DNA of 64,000 bases, from NCBI RefSeq assembly GCF_024198255.1, contig NZ_JAJVKW010000001.1, positions 1,054,001-1,118,000 on the forward strand, read 5' to 3'. Positions 19,283 through 26,979 of this stretch are shown here, one piece after another. A model generated the notes under the pieces. That model ran no database searches. It was not told where the DNA came from and saw nothing but the letters and a program-made list of their open reading frames with translations. The translations under genes were made by a program, and so were the position numbers. The stretch's first letter is position 1, and every line of letters starts with the position of its first letter. The DNA is from Myxococcus guangdongensis (lineage in GTDB: Bacteria; Myxococcota; Myxococcia; Myxococcales; Myxococcaceae).

Positions 19283-20219
19283 CCTCCCACGCGCGCTGCC
19301 CCTCCTGGAGCTGGGGGGCCTCTTGCTGGTCGCGCTCCTGGCCCTGCTCTTCCACCTGCGGCTGCCGGGCAAGCTCCCCACCGAGGAGGGCTATCGCGCG
19401 GTGGCCCAGCGGCTCCAGTCGCAGGCGCGCCCTGGTGACGCGGTGCTGCTGTTCCCCTGGTGGACGGAGCGCGCGCGCCTGTTCGTGCCTCCGGGGCTGC
19501 CCGTCTATGGCTACCTGGGCTCGGACACCGATGACCTGTCCGCGCACCCGCGCGTCTGGGTGCTGGGACAGCCGGAGCTGCCGCGCTCGGACGAGGCGGC
19601 CTTCCTGAAGGACTTCCTGCCGGAGCGCCGCGCCGTGGGTGGGCCCGAGCGCGAGGGCCCGCTGACGCTGACGCTCTACGAGAACGGACGCCACCGGCCG
19701 CGCCGCTTCACCGCCTCCGATGTCGTCTCCCGCGCGCGCGTGTACCTGGAGTCGGACGACGGCGAACGGCAGGCGTGTGCCTTCAACGGCTCGACGCACC
19801 GCTGCCCGGGCCCGGGCAACGTCTACGTGGCCACCGAGTGGCACGAGGTCCTCTACGAGCCGCGCCGCTGCCTGTGGATGCCCGCCCCGCCGGGAGACCA
19901 GAAGCTGGTGGCGGAGTTCGACGGCGTGCCCGGCGACGTGGGGCTGCGGCTCGAGGGCGGCATCATCTTCGAGTACGCCTTCCCCAAGGACGCGCAGCTG
20001 ACGACGGCGCACCTGGGCGTGGACGACGCGCGGAGTGGCGCGCGGCTCTTGGACGTGGCGATTGCGCCGGGCCAGGAGGGCGTGAAGAAGGCCGAGGTGC
20101 GGCTGCCTCCCGGCGCGCCCCGCACGGTGAAGGTGTGGGTCCGCTCACGCAATCCGGACCGGCGGCAGGTGTGCCTGGACGTGCTGGCGGTGGAGCCGGC
20201 GGTGGGAGTGAAGGGATGA
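19269..20219 (+). CDS. Membrane-anchored protein of unknown function linked to GT39
   Basis: About 316 aa from a TTG at 19269, overlapping the carG 3' end by 14 bp; a GTG at 19215 is an alternative. One N-terminal membrane helix (LELGGLLLVALLALLFHL) is followed by a soluble, presumably periplasmic, region. Its first part (AQRLQSQARPGDAVLLFPWW...GYLGSD) resembles the C-terminal soluble segments of GT39 proteins. The second part is beta-rich with a few Cys. It is coupled to the next gene by ATGA, so the two likely work together in cell-surface glycosylation. Confidence 0.7.
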   Translation: MRSPSLPRALPLLELGGLLLVALLALLFHLRLPGKLPTEEGYRAVAQRLQSQARPGDAVLLFPWWTERARLFVPPGLPVYGYLGSDTDDLSAHPRVWVLGQPELPRSDEAAFLKDFLPERRAVGGPEREGPLTLTLYENGRHRPRRFTASDVVSRARVYLESDDGERQACAFNGSTHRCPGPGNVYVATEWHEVLYEPRRCLWMPAPPGDQKLVAEFDGVPGDVGLRLEGGIIFEYAFPKDAQLTTAHLGVDDARSGARLLDVAIAPGQEGVKKAEVRLPPGAPRTVKVWVRSRNPDRRQVCLDVLAVEPAVGVKG

Positions 20220-22060
20220 CGGGCAGGCCGGCGACCCGCGAGGAGAAGCGCTGGGCGTGGGCGCTGTGGGCCCTGGCCTTCGTGGCGCTGTGGTGGACCG
20301 AAGGCCACGTGGGCTTCACGCGCGACGAGAGCGTCTACTTCGCCGCGGCGGAGGGGTACGCGGACTGGTTCCGCCAGCTGTTCCAGTCGCCGACGCGGGC
20401 GCTGACGGACGCGGCCATCGTCCGCGCGTGGGACTACAACCACGAGCACCCCGTCCTGATGAAGACGCTGTTCGGGCTGAGCCACCTGCTCTTCCACGAC
20501 ACGCTGGGGTGGATGCGCTCCGCGGCCGCGTTCCGACTGCCGGCGTTCGCGCTGGCGGCGCTGGTGCCCGCGCTGAGCTTCCTGTTCGGCAGCGCGCTGT
20601 ACGGCCGCGCCGCGGGCCTGTTCGCCGCGCTCGCGTTCATGCTGGTGCCTCGGCAGTACTTCAACGCGGAGCTGGCGTGCTTCGACGTGCCGGTGGCCGC
20701 GCTGTGGCTGCTCGTCGTGTACTGCTTCTGGCGCGCGCTGGAGGACGTGCGGTGGGGCGTGGCGTGCGGGGTGGCCTTCGGCCTGGCGCTGACGGCCAAG
20801 CACAACGCGCTGTTCCTCCCCTTCGTGCTGACGCCCTTCGCGCTGTGGCGCGCGTGGGAGGCGAGCGAGGCGGAGCCCCAGGCGCGCGGGTGGCTCTTGC
20901 GCTTCGTCGGCCTGTTCGCCGCGGTGGCGGTGCTCTACGGGCTGCTCATCCTGTCGCTGGGCGGCGGCGAGGGCTTCCAGCGGAAGTTCTTCCTGCTCAG
21001 CCCCCACACGCTGCTGTTCATGGGGCTGGCCGTCGGCGGCACGTGGCTGCTCAAGGGCGTGGAGAAGGTGAACGCGCGGGTGACGCGGGCGCTCGTGCCC
21101 ATCGCGGCGATGGCGGTGCTGGGCCCCGTCATCTTCTACCTGCACTGGCCCTACCTCTGGCACCACCCGGTGGACCGCACCGCCTGGTACCTGGCCTTCC
21201 ACGCCAAGCACAACCACTACGCCTGGTTCTACCTGGGCACGCTGCTGCGCGAGCCGCCCTTCCCTCTCGCGTACGTGGTGGTGAAGACGGCGCTCACGGT
21301 GCCCACCAGCCTCTTCGCGCCCATGGTGACGGGCTTTTTCGCGCTGGCGGGCCGCGGGGTGCTGGGGCAGCTCGAGCGCACGCGCGCGTGGGTGCGGCCG
21401 GTGACGATGGTCGAGGCGCTGGTGGGCGTGAACGCCGTGACGTCCATCCTCATCATCAGCCATCCCCAGGTGCCGCACTTCGGCGGGGTGAAGCACTGGT
21501 TCCCGTCCATGGTGTTCCTGGGCCTGCTCGCGGGACAGGCGGTGTCACGCGGCGCGGCGGCGCTGCTGGAGCGGCTGCGCGAGAAGCGGCCCTCGCTGCC
21601 CGCCCTCACCGTGCTCGCGCCCGTGTTCGCGGTGCTGCTGGCGCCCGCGCTGGTGTACTCGGCGCACGTGTTCCCCTACGGGACGGCGGCGTACTCGGAA
21701 TTGGCCGGAGGAGCGGCCGGCGCGGCGTCGCTGGGGATGCAGCGGCAGTTCTGGTCCAGCCATGTCACCGGCGTGCTGCCGTGGATCAACGAGCACGCGA
21801 AGCCGAACGCGCGGCTGTTCCTGCATGAGGTGCACGGCGGCTCGTTCCGCGACTACCAACGCAACGGGATGCTCCGACCGGACCTGCGCGCGGTGGGCAG
21901 CCCCTTCGAGGCGGACATCGTCGCGTACCAGTACCACCAGGAGTTTCGAGAGTACGAGTTCCAGACGTGGCAGGCGTTCAACACGCGCACGCCGGCGACG
22001 GGCCTGTACCTGGACGAGACACCGCAGGTCATCGTCTACGTGCGGCCCGAGCCTCGCTGA
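20216..22060 (+). CDS. GT39-family (PMT-like) membrane glycosyltransferase
   Basis: The 614-aa integral membrane protein has about ten to twelve hydrophobic helices and an early luminal loop with an acidic pair in FTRDESVYF, the usual DE catalytic motif of GT-C enzymes. This family uses a polyprenyl-phosphate sugar and adds the sugar to lipid A, proteins or glycans outside the inner membrane. The large C-terminal loop is periplasmic. The start ATG at 20216 overlaps the stop of the preceding gene. It converges with a Cys-rich lipoprotein across a strong hairpin. Confidence 0.82.
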   Translation: MTGRPATREEKRWAWALWALAFVALWWTEGHVGFTRDESVYFAAAEGYADWFRQLFQSPTRALTDAAIVRAWDYNHEHPVLMKTLFGLSHLLFHDTLGWMRSAAAFRLPAFALAALVPALSFLFGSALYGRAAGLFAALAFMLVPRQYFNAELACFDVPVAALWLLVVYCFWRALEDVRWGVACGVAFGLALTAKHNALFLPFVLTPFALWRAWEASEAEPQARGWLLRFVGLFAAVAVLYGLLILSLGGGEGFQRKFFLLSPHTLLFMGLAVGGTWLLKGVEKVNARVTRALVPIAAMAVLGPVIFYLHWPYLWHHPVDRTAWYLAFHAKHNHYAWFYLGTLLREPPFPLAYVVVKTALTVPTSLFAPMVTGFFALAGRGVLGQLERTRAWVRPVTMVEALVGVNAVTSILIISHPQVPHFGGVKHWFPSMVFLGLLAGQAVSRGAAALLERLREKRPSLPALTVLAPVFAVLLAPALVYSAHVFPYGTAAYSELAGGAAGAASLGMQRQFWSSHVTGVLPWINEHAKPNARLFLHEVHGGSFRDYQRNGMLRPDLRAVGSPFEADIVAYQYHQEFREYEFQTWQAFNTRTPATGLYLDETPQVIVYVRPEPR

Positions 22061-22071
22061 GTCGGAACGAA

Positions 22072-22095
22072 GACCCCGTGATGAGGCACGGGGTC
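22072..22095. terminator. Bidirectional terminator hairpin
   Basis: GACCCCGTG and CACGGGGTC are perfect 9-bp arms around a 6-nt loop, in the 57-bp gap between two convergent genes. The GC-rich stem fits an intrinsic terminator working in both directions, though T tracts are short. Confidence 0.7.
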
Positions 22096-22117
22096 CTAAC
22101 CCACGGGTGAGTCGGCG

Positions 22118-22591
22118 TTACGGCGTCCGACAGCCCGGGCCCGCCGAGCAATCCGAGCACCAGGAGCTGGACTCGTAGGGGGACTGGCAAGCGCCGTCAC
22201 CGCAGTAGCCGCCGTAAGGACAGTCCTGGGGGCACGTCTGCGGCTCCAACGGGTAGCACCGCCCGTTACCACAGACATCGATGAGCCCCTCCGGCTCGCG
22301 CGGCGGCACGGCCTCCGGCGCGAAGCACCCCGTCCCCGAGCAATCCGAGCACCAGGAGCTGGACTCATAGGGGGACTGACAGGCACCGTCACCACAGTAG
22401 CCGCTGTAAGGACAGTCCTGGGGGCACGTCTGCGGCTCCAGGCGATAGCACCGCCCATTGCCACAGACATCGATGCGGGCCTCCTGCGCTCCCAACTCCT
22501 GCTCCAGCGGAGCCTGGGCGTCCACACCACCGCAGGCCGACAACGCCGCGAACGACACCACGGCCATCCAGACACGAGTCCATCGCTTCAT
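22118..22591 (-). CDS. Cys-rich lipoprotein with a duplicated module
   Basis: The 157-aa protein has a lipoprotein signal (WMAVVSFAALSAC), then two almost identical 64-residue modules. Each has eight cysteines in two half-units, CGNGRCY...CPQDC and CGDGACQ...CSDC, a pattern widespread in secreted myxobacterial proteins. Paired spacing suggests disulfide-stabilised, perhaps Ca-binding, knobs at the outer membrane. The ATG at 22591 is chosen because it gives the lipobox. The duplication is visible in DNA as a 138-bp repeat, so it is recent. Confidence 0.78.
   Translation of the reverse strand: MKRWTRVWMAVVSFAALSACGGVDAQAPLEQELGAQEARIDVCGNGRCYRLEPQTCPQDCPYSGYCGDGACQSPYESSSWCSDCSGTGCFAPEAVPPREPEGLIDVCGNGRCYPLEPQTCPQDCPYGGYCGDGACQSPYESSSWCSDCSAGPGCRTP
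22146..22475. repeat. 138-bp direct repeat pair within the Cys-rich gene
   Basis: The copies are 22146-22283 and 22338-22475, offset by 192 bp, with only scattered mismatches. They encode the two 8-cysteine modules. Confidence 0.85.
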
Positions 22592-22745
22592 TCGACGCTC
22601 CTCGGGGTGAAGGGAAACGGCCAATCCTAACCACCGCCCAAAGGGCGACCGCAAACCCTCACACCCCACGCCCGGAGCGCCTCCGCATCTCCAGCACAAA
22701 CCTTCAACCTGGATGCAAGAGCAATCCAAGAGCACTCCCTCGCCC

Positions 22746-23474
22746 TCACGAGCTGGGAACACCTTCCCCACCCTGCGCACCCGCGAGGAGCACCGGGAGC
22801 ACATGCAGCACGTCGTGCCGGTCGACACGACTCCACCCACGACTCACCGCCAGGTCCGCCAGCTCCGCCGAGGGCTCGAACGCCAGCGGGAAGCCCACCA
22901 GCGCGAGGATCTCCGCGTCGGAGAGGGAGTTGCCCATCGCGAAGGAGCGCTCCAGCGAGGCCTGGTGGAGGGCCACCAGCTCATGGAGGATGCCGGGCTT
23001 GCCTCCGCTGCGACCGGGCCCCTGGAGCAGCTGTCCCGTATAGCGATTGCGTTGGATGGACATCTGCGCGCCCCGGTACACGTCGATGCCCAGGTCCTGC
23101 GCGACCAGATTCACCATCTCGATGGGCCCCCCGGAGACGAGGGCCACCAGGAACCCCTCCGCCTCGAGCCTCTGGAGGAGCGGCCGGACGAACCCGAACA
23201 AGCGGCCTCGCGCCTGGGCCCAGACATCCTCCGCCGCGCGCTCGACGCTGGGGACCGCCACGCCCGCGAACAGCCGCTCCCAGCCCCGATGGACATCCGA
23301 GACGGCGCCGAAGAAGTCCTGCCCACCCGAGTCATGGCGGTCGACGGCCGCCAGGAACTCGCGCCCCACGTCTCCATCACAGACACCGCGCGCCATCAGC
23401 TCGCGCACCAGCAATCCCCCGAGCGTGTCCGGAGTGAGCGTCCCATCCAGGCCGAGCACCGCGAGTCTTCTCAT
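22746..23474 (-). CDS. HAD-superfamily protein (SerB-like) with altered nucleophile
   Basis: The 242-aa protein has the HAD fold: motif II SGGP, a Lys in GGKPGIL (motif III) and motif IV GNSLSDAEIL. It resembles PSP/SerB or HAD-IB hydrolases. Motif I, however, reads GLDGT, so the nucleophile position (residue 8) is Gly (codon GGC) rather than Asp, while Asp10 is kept. Phosphatase activity is therefore doubtful unless this is an assembly error. The ATG at 23474 follows AGGAAAGG, which is better than the TTG two codons upstream. It is divergent from a lipoprotein gene. Confidence 0.8.
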   Translation of the reverse strand: MRRLAVLGLDGTLTPDTLGGLLVRELMARGVCDGDVGREFLAAVDRHDSGGQDFFGAVSDVHRGWERLFAGVAVPSVERAAEDVWAQARGRLFGFVRPLLQRLEAEGFLVALVSGGPIEMVNLVAQDLGIDVYRGAQMSIQRNRYTGQLLQGPGRSGGKPGILHELVALHQASLERSFAMGNSLSDAEILALVGFPLAFEPSAELADLAVSRGWSRVDRHDVLHVLPVLLAGAQGGEGVPSS

Positions 23475-23810
23475 ACACAACCTTTCCTTCCTGTCGGGCA
23501 GGGCTCCGTGTCGGCCCCCCTGTCTCCACCACGAACGAGGACAGAGGACACACCGCCGAGGGTGTCCGCTCGAGGCGCGACGTGTTGCTCATCGAACGAG
23601 CCCCCCCGTCGACCACGGTCCTCGCGTCCGCGAGTCATCACCCGACGCCCCCCGGCGTCCCACGGCACGAGGTCGTGTCCCTTCCGGGATGGAACCCCCA
23701 TCGCCAGGGCGGGGCGGACGACTCGGACGCGGGTGGGGACGACGTTGGCACCCTCCGCCCCCCTGTCCACCTTCCGCGAGTCGGGCTCTCGCCCGGAGGG
23801 GGACATCCAC
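23475..23810. other. 336-bp intergenic region between divergent genes
   Basis: It lies between the HAD protein gene and a His-rich lipoprotein gene. A small inverted repeat GGACAC/GTGTCC with a 10-bp loop occurs at 23546-23567 and could be an operator. Nothing else is clear. Confidence 0.5.
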
Positions 23811-24470
23811 ATGCATCTGTTCAGGCTTCCGTCGATTCTCGCCGTGTCCGCGGCGCTGTGTTTCTCGGTCGGTTGCTCCAAGCGGGGCTCCCAGGCCCAG
23901 GGCGCGCAGCCCCAGGCCAGCACCCAGCCCGCGGCCCCGCCCCAGTCACCACCCGCCATGGCACAGGGCGCGCCCTCGGAGGACACGCCGCCCGATGCCC
24001 ATGGCAAGCACCACGGCAAACACCACAAGGGCGTCTCCGAGACCAACTGCCCCATGGCCGTCCCTGGCACGGTGGCCCGGGCCGAGGACGTGCCCGAGGG
24101 CGTGGCGCTCGTCCTCAGCACGCCGGAGCCCACGCAGGTGGCGGAGCTCCAGCAGCGCAGCCGCCGCATGCTGCACGAGCAGGCCGCGAGCACGCAGCGC
24201 GCGCAGGAGACGTCCGTCCTGGACGAGGTGAAGCAGGAGGACCTGGGCGACAGCTCCAGCGAGGAGCAGTACGGCCGCGATGACAGCGGCACGGGCGGCG
24301 CCGGCATGGCGGGCGCGCCGACGATGCCCTCCAGCGCGAGCGTCCAGGACACGCCGGATGGCGTCGTCATCGTCTACACGGCGATGGACCCATCCAAGCA
24401 GAAGCAGCTCAGCAGCGAGGTCCACCAGACGGCCAACGAGATGAAGCCTGGCCAGTGCCCGGGCATGTGA
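23811..24470 (+). CDS. His-rich lipoprotein
   Basis: The 219-aa product has a lipoprotein signal with lipobox (SAALCFSVGC), a Gln/Pro/Ala linker and then a His/Lys cluster, HGKHHGKHHKG, that may bind metal. The remaining ~150 residues form two related blocks (AEDVPEGVALVLSTPEPTQVAEL and VQDTPDGVVIVYTAMDPSKQKQL), which suggests an internal duplication. The ATG at 23811 follows GGAGGGGG. No family is recognised; its envelope location is inferred from the lipobox. Confidence 0.75.
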   Translation: MHLFRLPSILAVSAALCFSVGCSKRGSQAQGAQPQASTQPAAPPQSPPAMAQGAPSEDTPPDAHGKHHGKHHKGVSETNCPMAVPGTVARAEDVPEGVALVLSTPEPTQVAELQQRSRRMLHEQAASTQRAQETSVLDEVKQEDLGDSSSEEQYGRDDSGTGGAGMAGAPTMPSSASVQDTPDGVVIVYTAMDPSKQKQLSSEVHQTANEMKPGQCPGM

Positions 24471-24482
24471 GCCGCGCCGGTG

Positions 24483-25094
24483 TCAGCCCCTGCCCCCCGG
24501 TGTCTTCCGGGGGCGCAGCGCGGCCAGGGCGTAGTCCACCACCGTGTCCGCGTACGACTCGGTGAGCGGCGCGGTGCGCAGCAGCCAGCGGTGGAACAGC
24601 GGCCCGAAGAACAGCTCCACGGCGACGTCCAGGTCCACGTCCCGAGCCACCTGCCCCGCCTTCTGCGCCGCGCGCAGCCGCTCCTTGGTGACCTCCAGGT
24701 TCGGCCGCAGCAGCGTGTCCACGAACTGCTTCGCCAGCGCCGGGTCCATCTGTGACTCCGCGGTGAGCGCGCGCGAGGGCACCTCGAAGCGAGGCGCGCC
24801 CAGCTCCGCGACGGTGGCCCGAATCACGCCCTTCAGGTCCGCCACCACGTCGCCCGTGTCCGGCAGCGGCGCGACGTCCCCCATCAGCGCGGCGAAGGCA
24901 TCCAGCACCAGCGCGCCCTTGGTGGGCCACCAGCGGTAGATGGTCTGCTTGCCCACCCCTGCCCGCGCGGCGATGGCCTCGATGGTCAGCCGCGTGTACC
25001 CCTGCTCCCCCACCAGCTCCACCACCGCCTTCAGGATGGCCTGGTGCGAGCGCTCACTGCGCCGCCCCGTGTCCGGCGTCTTCGCCTCACTCAT
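24483..25094 (-). CDS. TetR-family repressor
   Basis: The 203-aa regulator has the TetR N-terminal helix-turn-helix (EAIAARAGVGKQTIYRWW, about residues 40-57), and a C-terminal ligand domain in the TetR_C_33-like size class. It is divergent from an OleD-like glycosyltransferase gene across 120 bp that contains a perfect palindrome. A longer in-frame extension upstream is not family-like. The likely role is to repress the glycosyltransferase until an antibiotic or related effector appears. Confidence 0.9.
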   Translation of the reverse strand: MSEAKTPDTGRRSERSHQAILKAVVELVGEQGYTRLTIEAIAARAGVGKQTIYRWWPTKGALVLDAFAALMGDVAPLPDTGDVVADLKGVIRATVAELGAPRFEVPSRALTAESQMDPALAKQFVDTLLRPNLEVTKERLRAAQKAGQVARDVDLDVAVELFFGPLFHRWLLRTAPLTESYADTVVDYALAALRPRKTPGGRG

Positions 25095-25139
25095 GGGACG
25101 ACACGCTATCGGGGTGGTGGCGATACGCAACGTCTCGTC

Positions 25140-25168
25140 TTGACAACCCGCAGGTCGAGCCTCATGGT
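25140..25168 (+). promoter_or_regulatory. Possible promoter of the glycosyltransferase gene
   Basis: A perfect TTGACA at 25140-25145 is followed after 17 bp by CATGGT, a weak -10. The palindrome at 25177-25191 would fall at the transcription start, consistent with repression by the TetR protein. Confidence 0.45.
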
Positions 25169-25176
25169 GACCATTC

Positions 25177-25191
25177 GAGACGGACCGTCTC
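25177..25191. promoter_or_regulatory. Perfect palindrome, candidate TetR operator
   Basis: GAGACGGACCGTCTC is a 15-bp perfect inverted repeat with a single central base, placed between the promoter and the start of the glycosyltransferase gene. A related half (CGTCTCGTCT) lies at 25131-25140. Placement between divergent regulator and target genes supports an operator. Confidence 0.6.
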
Positions 25192-25214
25192 GTCTCACAT
25201 CCGGAGCCCCATCC

Positions 25215-26411
25215 ATGAAGCGACGCGCCCATATCGCGATGGTCAGCATCCCCGCGCACGGCCATGTGAACCCGAGCCTGGAGGTCCTCCGGGAGCTGGT
25301 GGCCCGGGGCCATCGAGTGACCTACGCCAATGATGCGTCCTTCGCGGAGCCCATCCAGCAGACGGGCGCGGAGCTGGTGCCCTCTCCATCGACGCTGCCG
25401 CGAGAAGGCGTCGCGGACCGGCAGTGGCCGGAGGACACGATTGGGCAGTTGGAGGTGTTCCTGAAGGACGCGATGGAACAGCTCCCCCGGCTGCGCGCGG
25501 CCTGGGAGCAGGACCGGCCAGACCTGTTCCTCTATGACATCGCGGGCTACACCGCGCGCATCCTCGCGGAGAACTGGGGCAAGCCCGCCATCCAGCTCTC
25601 CCCCACGTTCGTCGCGTGGGAGGGCTACACCGAGGAGATGGCGCCGATGATGGAGTCGCTGCGCGCGGCCCCGGGCGGCGCGGACTACTACCGTCGCTTC
25701 TCCGAGTGGCTGAAGGCCTGCGGCGTGGCGCAGACGGAGTCCACGCTCTTCGTCGGCTTGCCGCCGCGCTCGCTCGTGCTCATCCCGCGCGCGATGCAGC
25801 CGAACGCGGACCGCGTGGACACGCGGCGGTTCACCTTCGTGGGCCCCTGTCTCGACGAGCAGCGCATCCACCAGGGGACGTGGAGTCGGCCCGCGCACGC
25901 GAAGAAGGTGCTGCTCATCTCGTTGGGCTCCACCTTCACGAACCAGCCCGCGTTCTATCGACAGTGCATGGCGGCCTTCGGGGACCTGCCCGACTGGCAC
26001 GTGGTGCTGAACATCGGCCGGCATGTCCAACGCTCGGAGCTGGGGGAGGTCCCCGCCAACTTCGAGGTGCACTCGTGGCTGCCGCAGCTCTCGGTGCTGA
26101 AGCAATCGGAGGTCTTCATCACCCACTCGGGCATGGGCAGCACACAGGAGGCGCTGTGGTGCGGCAAGCCGATGCTGGCCGTGCCCCAGGCCACCGACCA
26201 GTTCGCCAACGCGGACCGCATCGTCGAGCTGGGCGTCGGCCTGCGGCTGGACACGCAGAAGGCCACCGCGGCGGCGCTGCGAGAGGCCTTCCAGCGGCTC
26301 ACCACCGAGCCCCACTTCTCCGAGCGGGCCGCCGCGATTCAGCGAGAGCTTCGCGACGAAGGCGGGGTGAAGCGCGCCGCGGACCTCATCGAGCAGGCGC
26401 TCGGTGGATGA
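25215..26411 (+). CDS. OleD-like macrolide glycosyltransferase (GT1 family)
   Basis: The 398-aa GT-B enzyme closely resembles the Streptomyces macrolide-inactivating glycosyltransferases OleD/OleI as I recall them. The N-terminal domain contains SIPAHGHVNPSLEV with the catalytic His, and LVARGHRVTYA. The C-terminal domain shows HSWLPQLSVLK, THSGMGSTQEAL and PQATDQFANADRI, the UDP-sugar site. These enzymes glucosylate macrolides at the desosamine 2'-OH and make them inactive. The ATG at 25215 fits the family start. An exact acceptor cannot be inferred, but a defensive role against macrolides is likely. The TetR gene next to it supports inducibility. Confidence 0.88.
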   Translation: MKRRAHIAMVSIPAHGHVNPSLEVLRELVARGHRVTYANDASFAEPIQQTGAELVPSPSTLPREGVADRQWPEDTIGQLEVFLKDAMEQLPRLRAAWEQDRPDLFLYDIAGYTARILAENWGKPAIQLSPTFVAWEGYTEEMAPMMESLRAAPGGADYYRRFSEWLKACGVAQTESTLFVGLPPRSLVLIPRAMQPNADRVDTRRFTFVGPCLDEQRIHQGTWSRPAHAKKVLLISLGSTFTNQPAFYRQCMAAFGDLPDWHVVLNIGRHVQRSELGEVPANFEVHSWLPQLSVLKQSEVFITHSGMGSTQEALWCGKPMLAVPQATDQFANADRIVELGVGLRLDTQKATAAALREAFQRLTTEPHFSERAAAIQRELRDEGGVKRAADLIEQALGG

Positions 26412-26470
26412 GGCGTCGGGTGTCATGACGCTCGACCCGCCCCACGACGAGTCGTGACAGAGTCGCGCGC

Positions 26471-26962
26471 ATGGACGCGCGGGACATCCATCTGAAGTGG
26501 GTCGTGCGCCTGGTGGCCGAGGAGCAGGGACTGTACCTGTGGCTCGGCTGGGCCCCGCTGGCGGAGCTGCTCGAGGCGATGACCGAGCTGTCGACGACCC
26601 CCAACACCTTCTTCCGCTTCACCTTCTCGGAGAGCACGCTCGAGAGCCTGGGTGAGCTGCTCGCGCGCGTCGAGGACTGTCACGCGACTCCGGAGCCCTA
26701 CCAGTCCCATCCGCGTCCCTTCAGCGTGGAGCGGCTCGCCAGCGCGGCGAACGAGGTCCATCAGCAGGCACAGCTCCTCCAGAACAAGCTGGCCGAGCCC
26801 GGCTTCGCCCACGCCGTCGCGGTCCAGAAGATGATGGCCCCACGAATCTTCCACGACGCGTGGGCGACGATTCTTCGTCAGCTCGGCTCGGGAGGCGGCC
26901 CACACCCTCCCCTGCTGGACTGCACGGGCCTGGCGGACGTGTCGCTTCAGTGGGGGTGGTAG
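26471..26962 (+). CDS. Hypothetical protein
   Basis: A 163-aa soluble, helix-rich protein with no recognised domain; it starts MDARDIHLKWVVRLVAEEQG. Codon use at third positions (mostly G/C) supports coding. It lies 17 bp before the Nramp-like gene on the same strand and may be co-transcribed with it. Its function is unknown. Confidence 0.65.
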   Translation: MDARDIHLKWVVRLVAEEQGLYLWLGWAPLAELLEAMTELSTTPNTFFRFTFSESTLESLGELLARVEDCHATPEPYQSHPRPFSVERLASAANEVHQQAQLLQNKLAEPGFAHAVAVQKMMAPRIFHDAWATILRQLGSGGGPHPPLLDCTGLADVSLQWGW

Positions 26963-26979
26963 CGTCTGGCGTCACCGCC

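Noticed and set aside
24483-26426. 647-aa frame running from TetR into the glycosyltransferase
   Set aside because: Only the last 203 residues are TetR; the rest is antisense of the glycosyltransferase gene.
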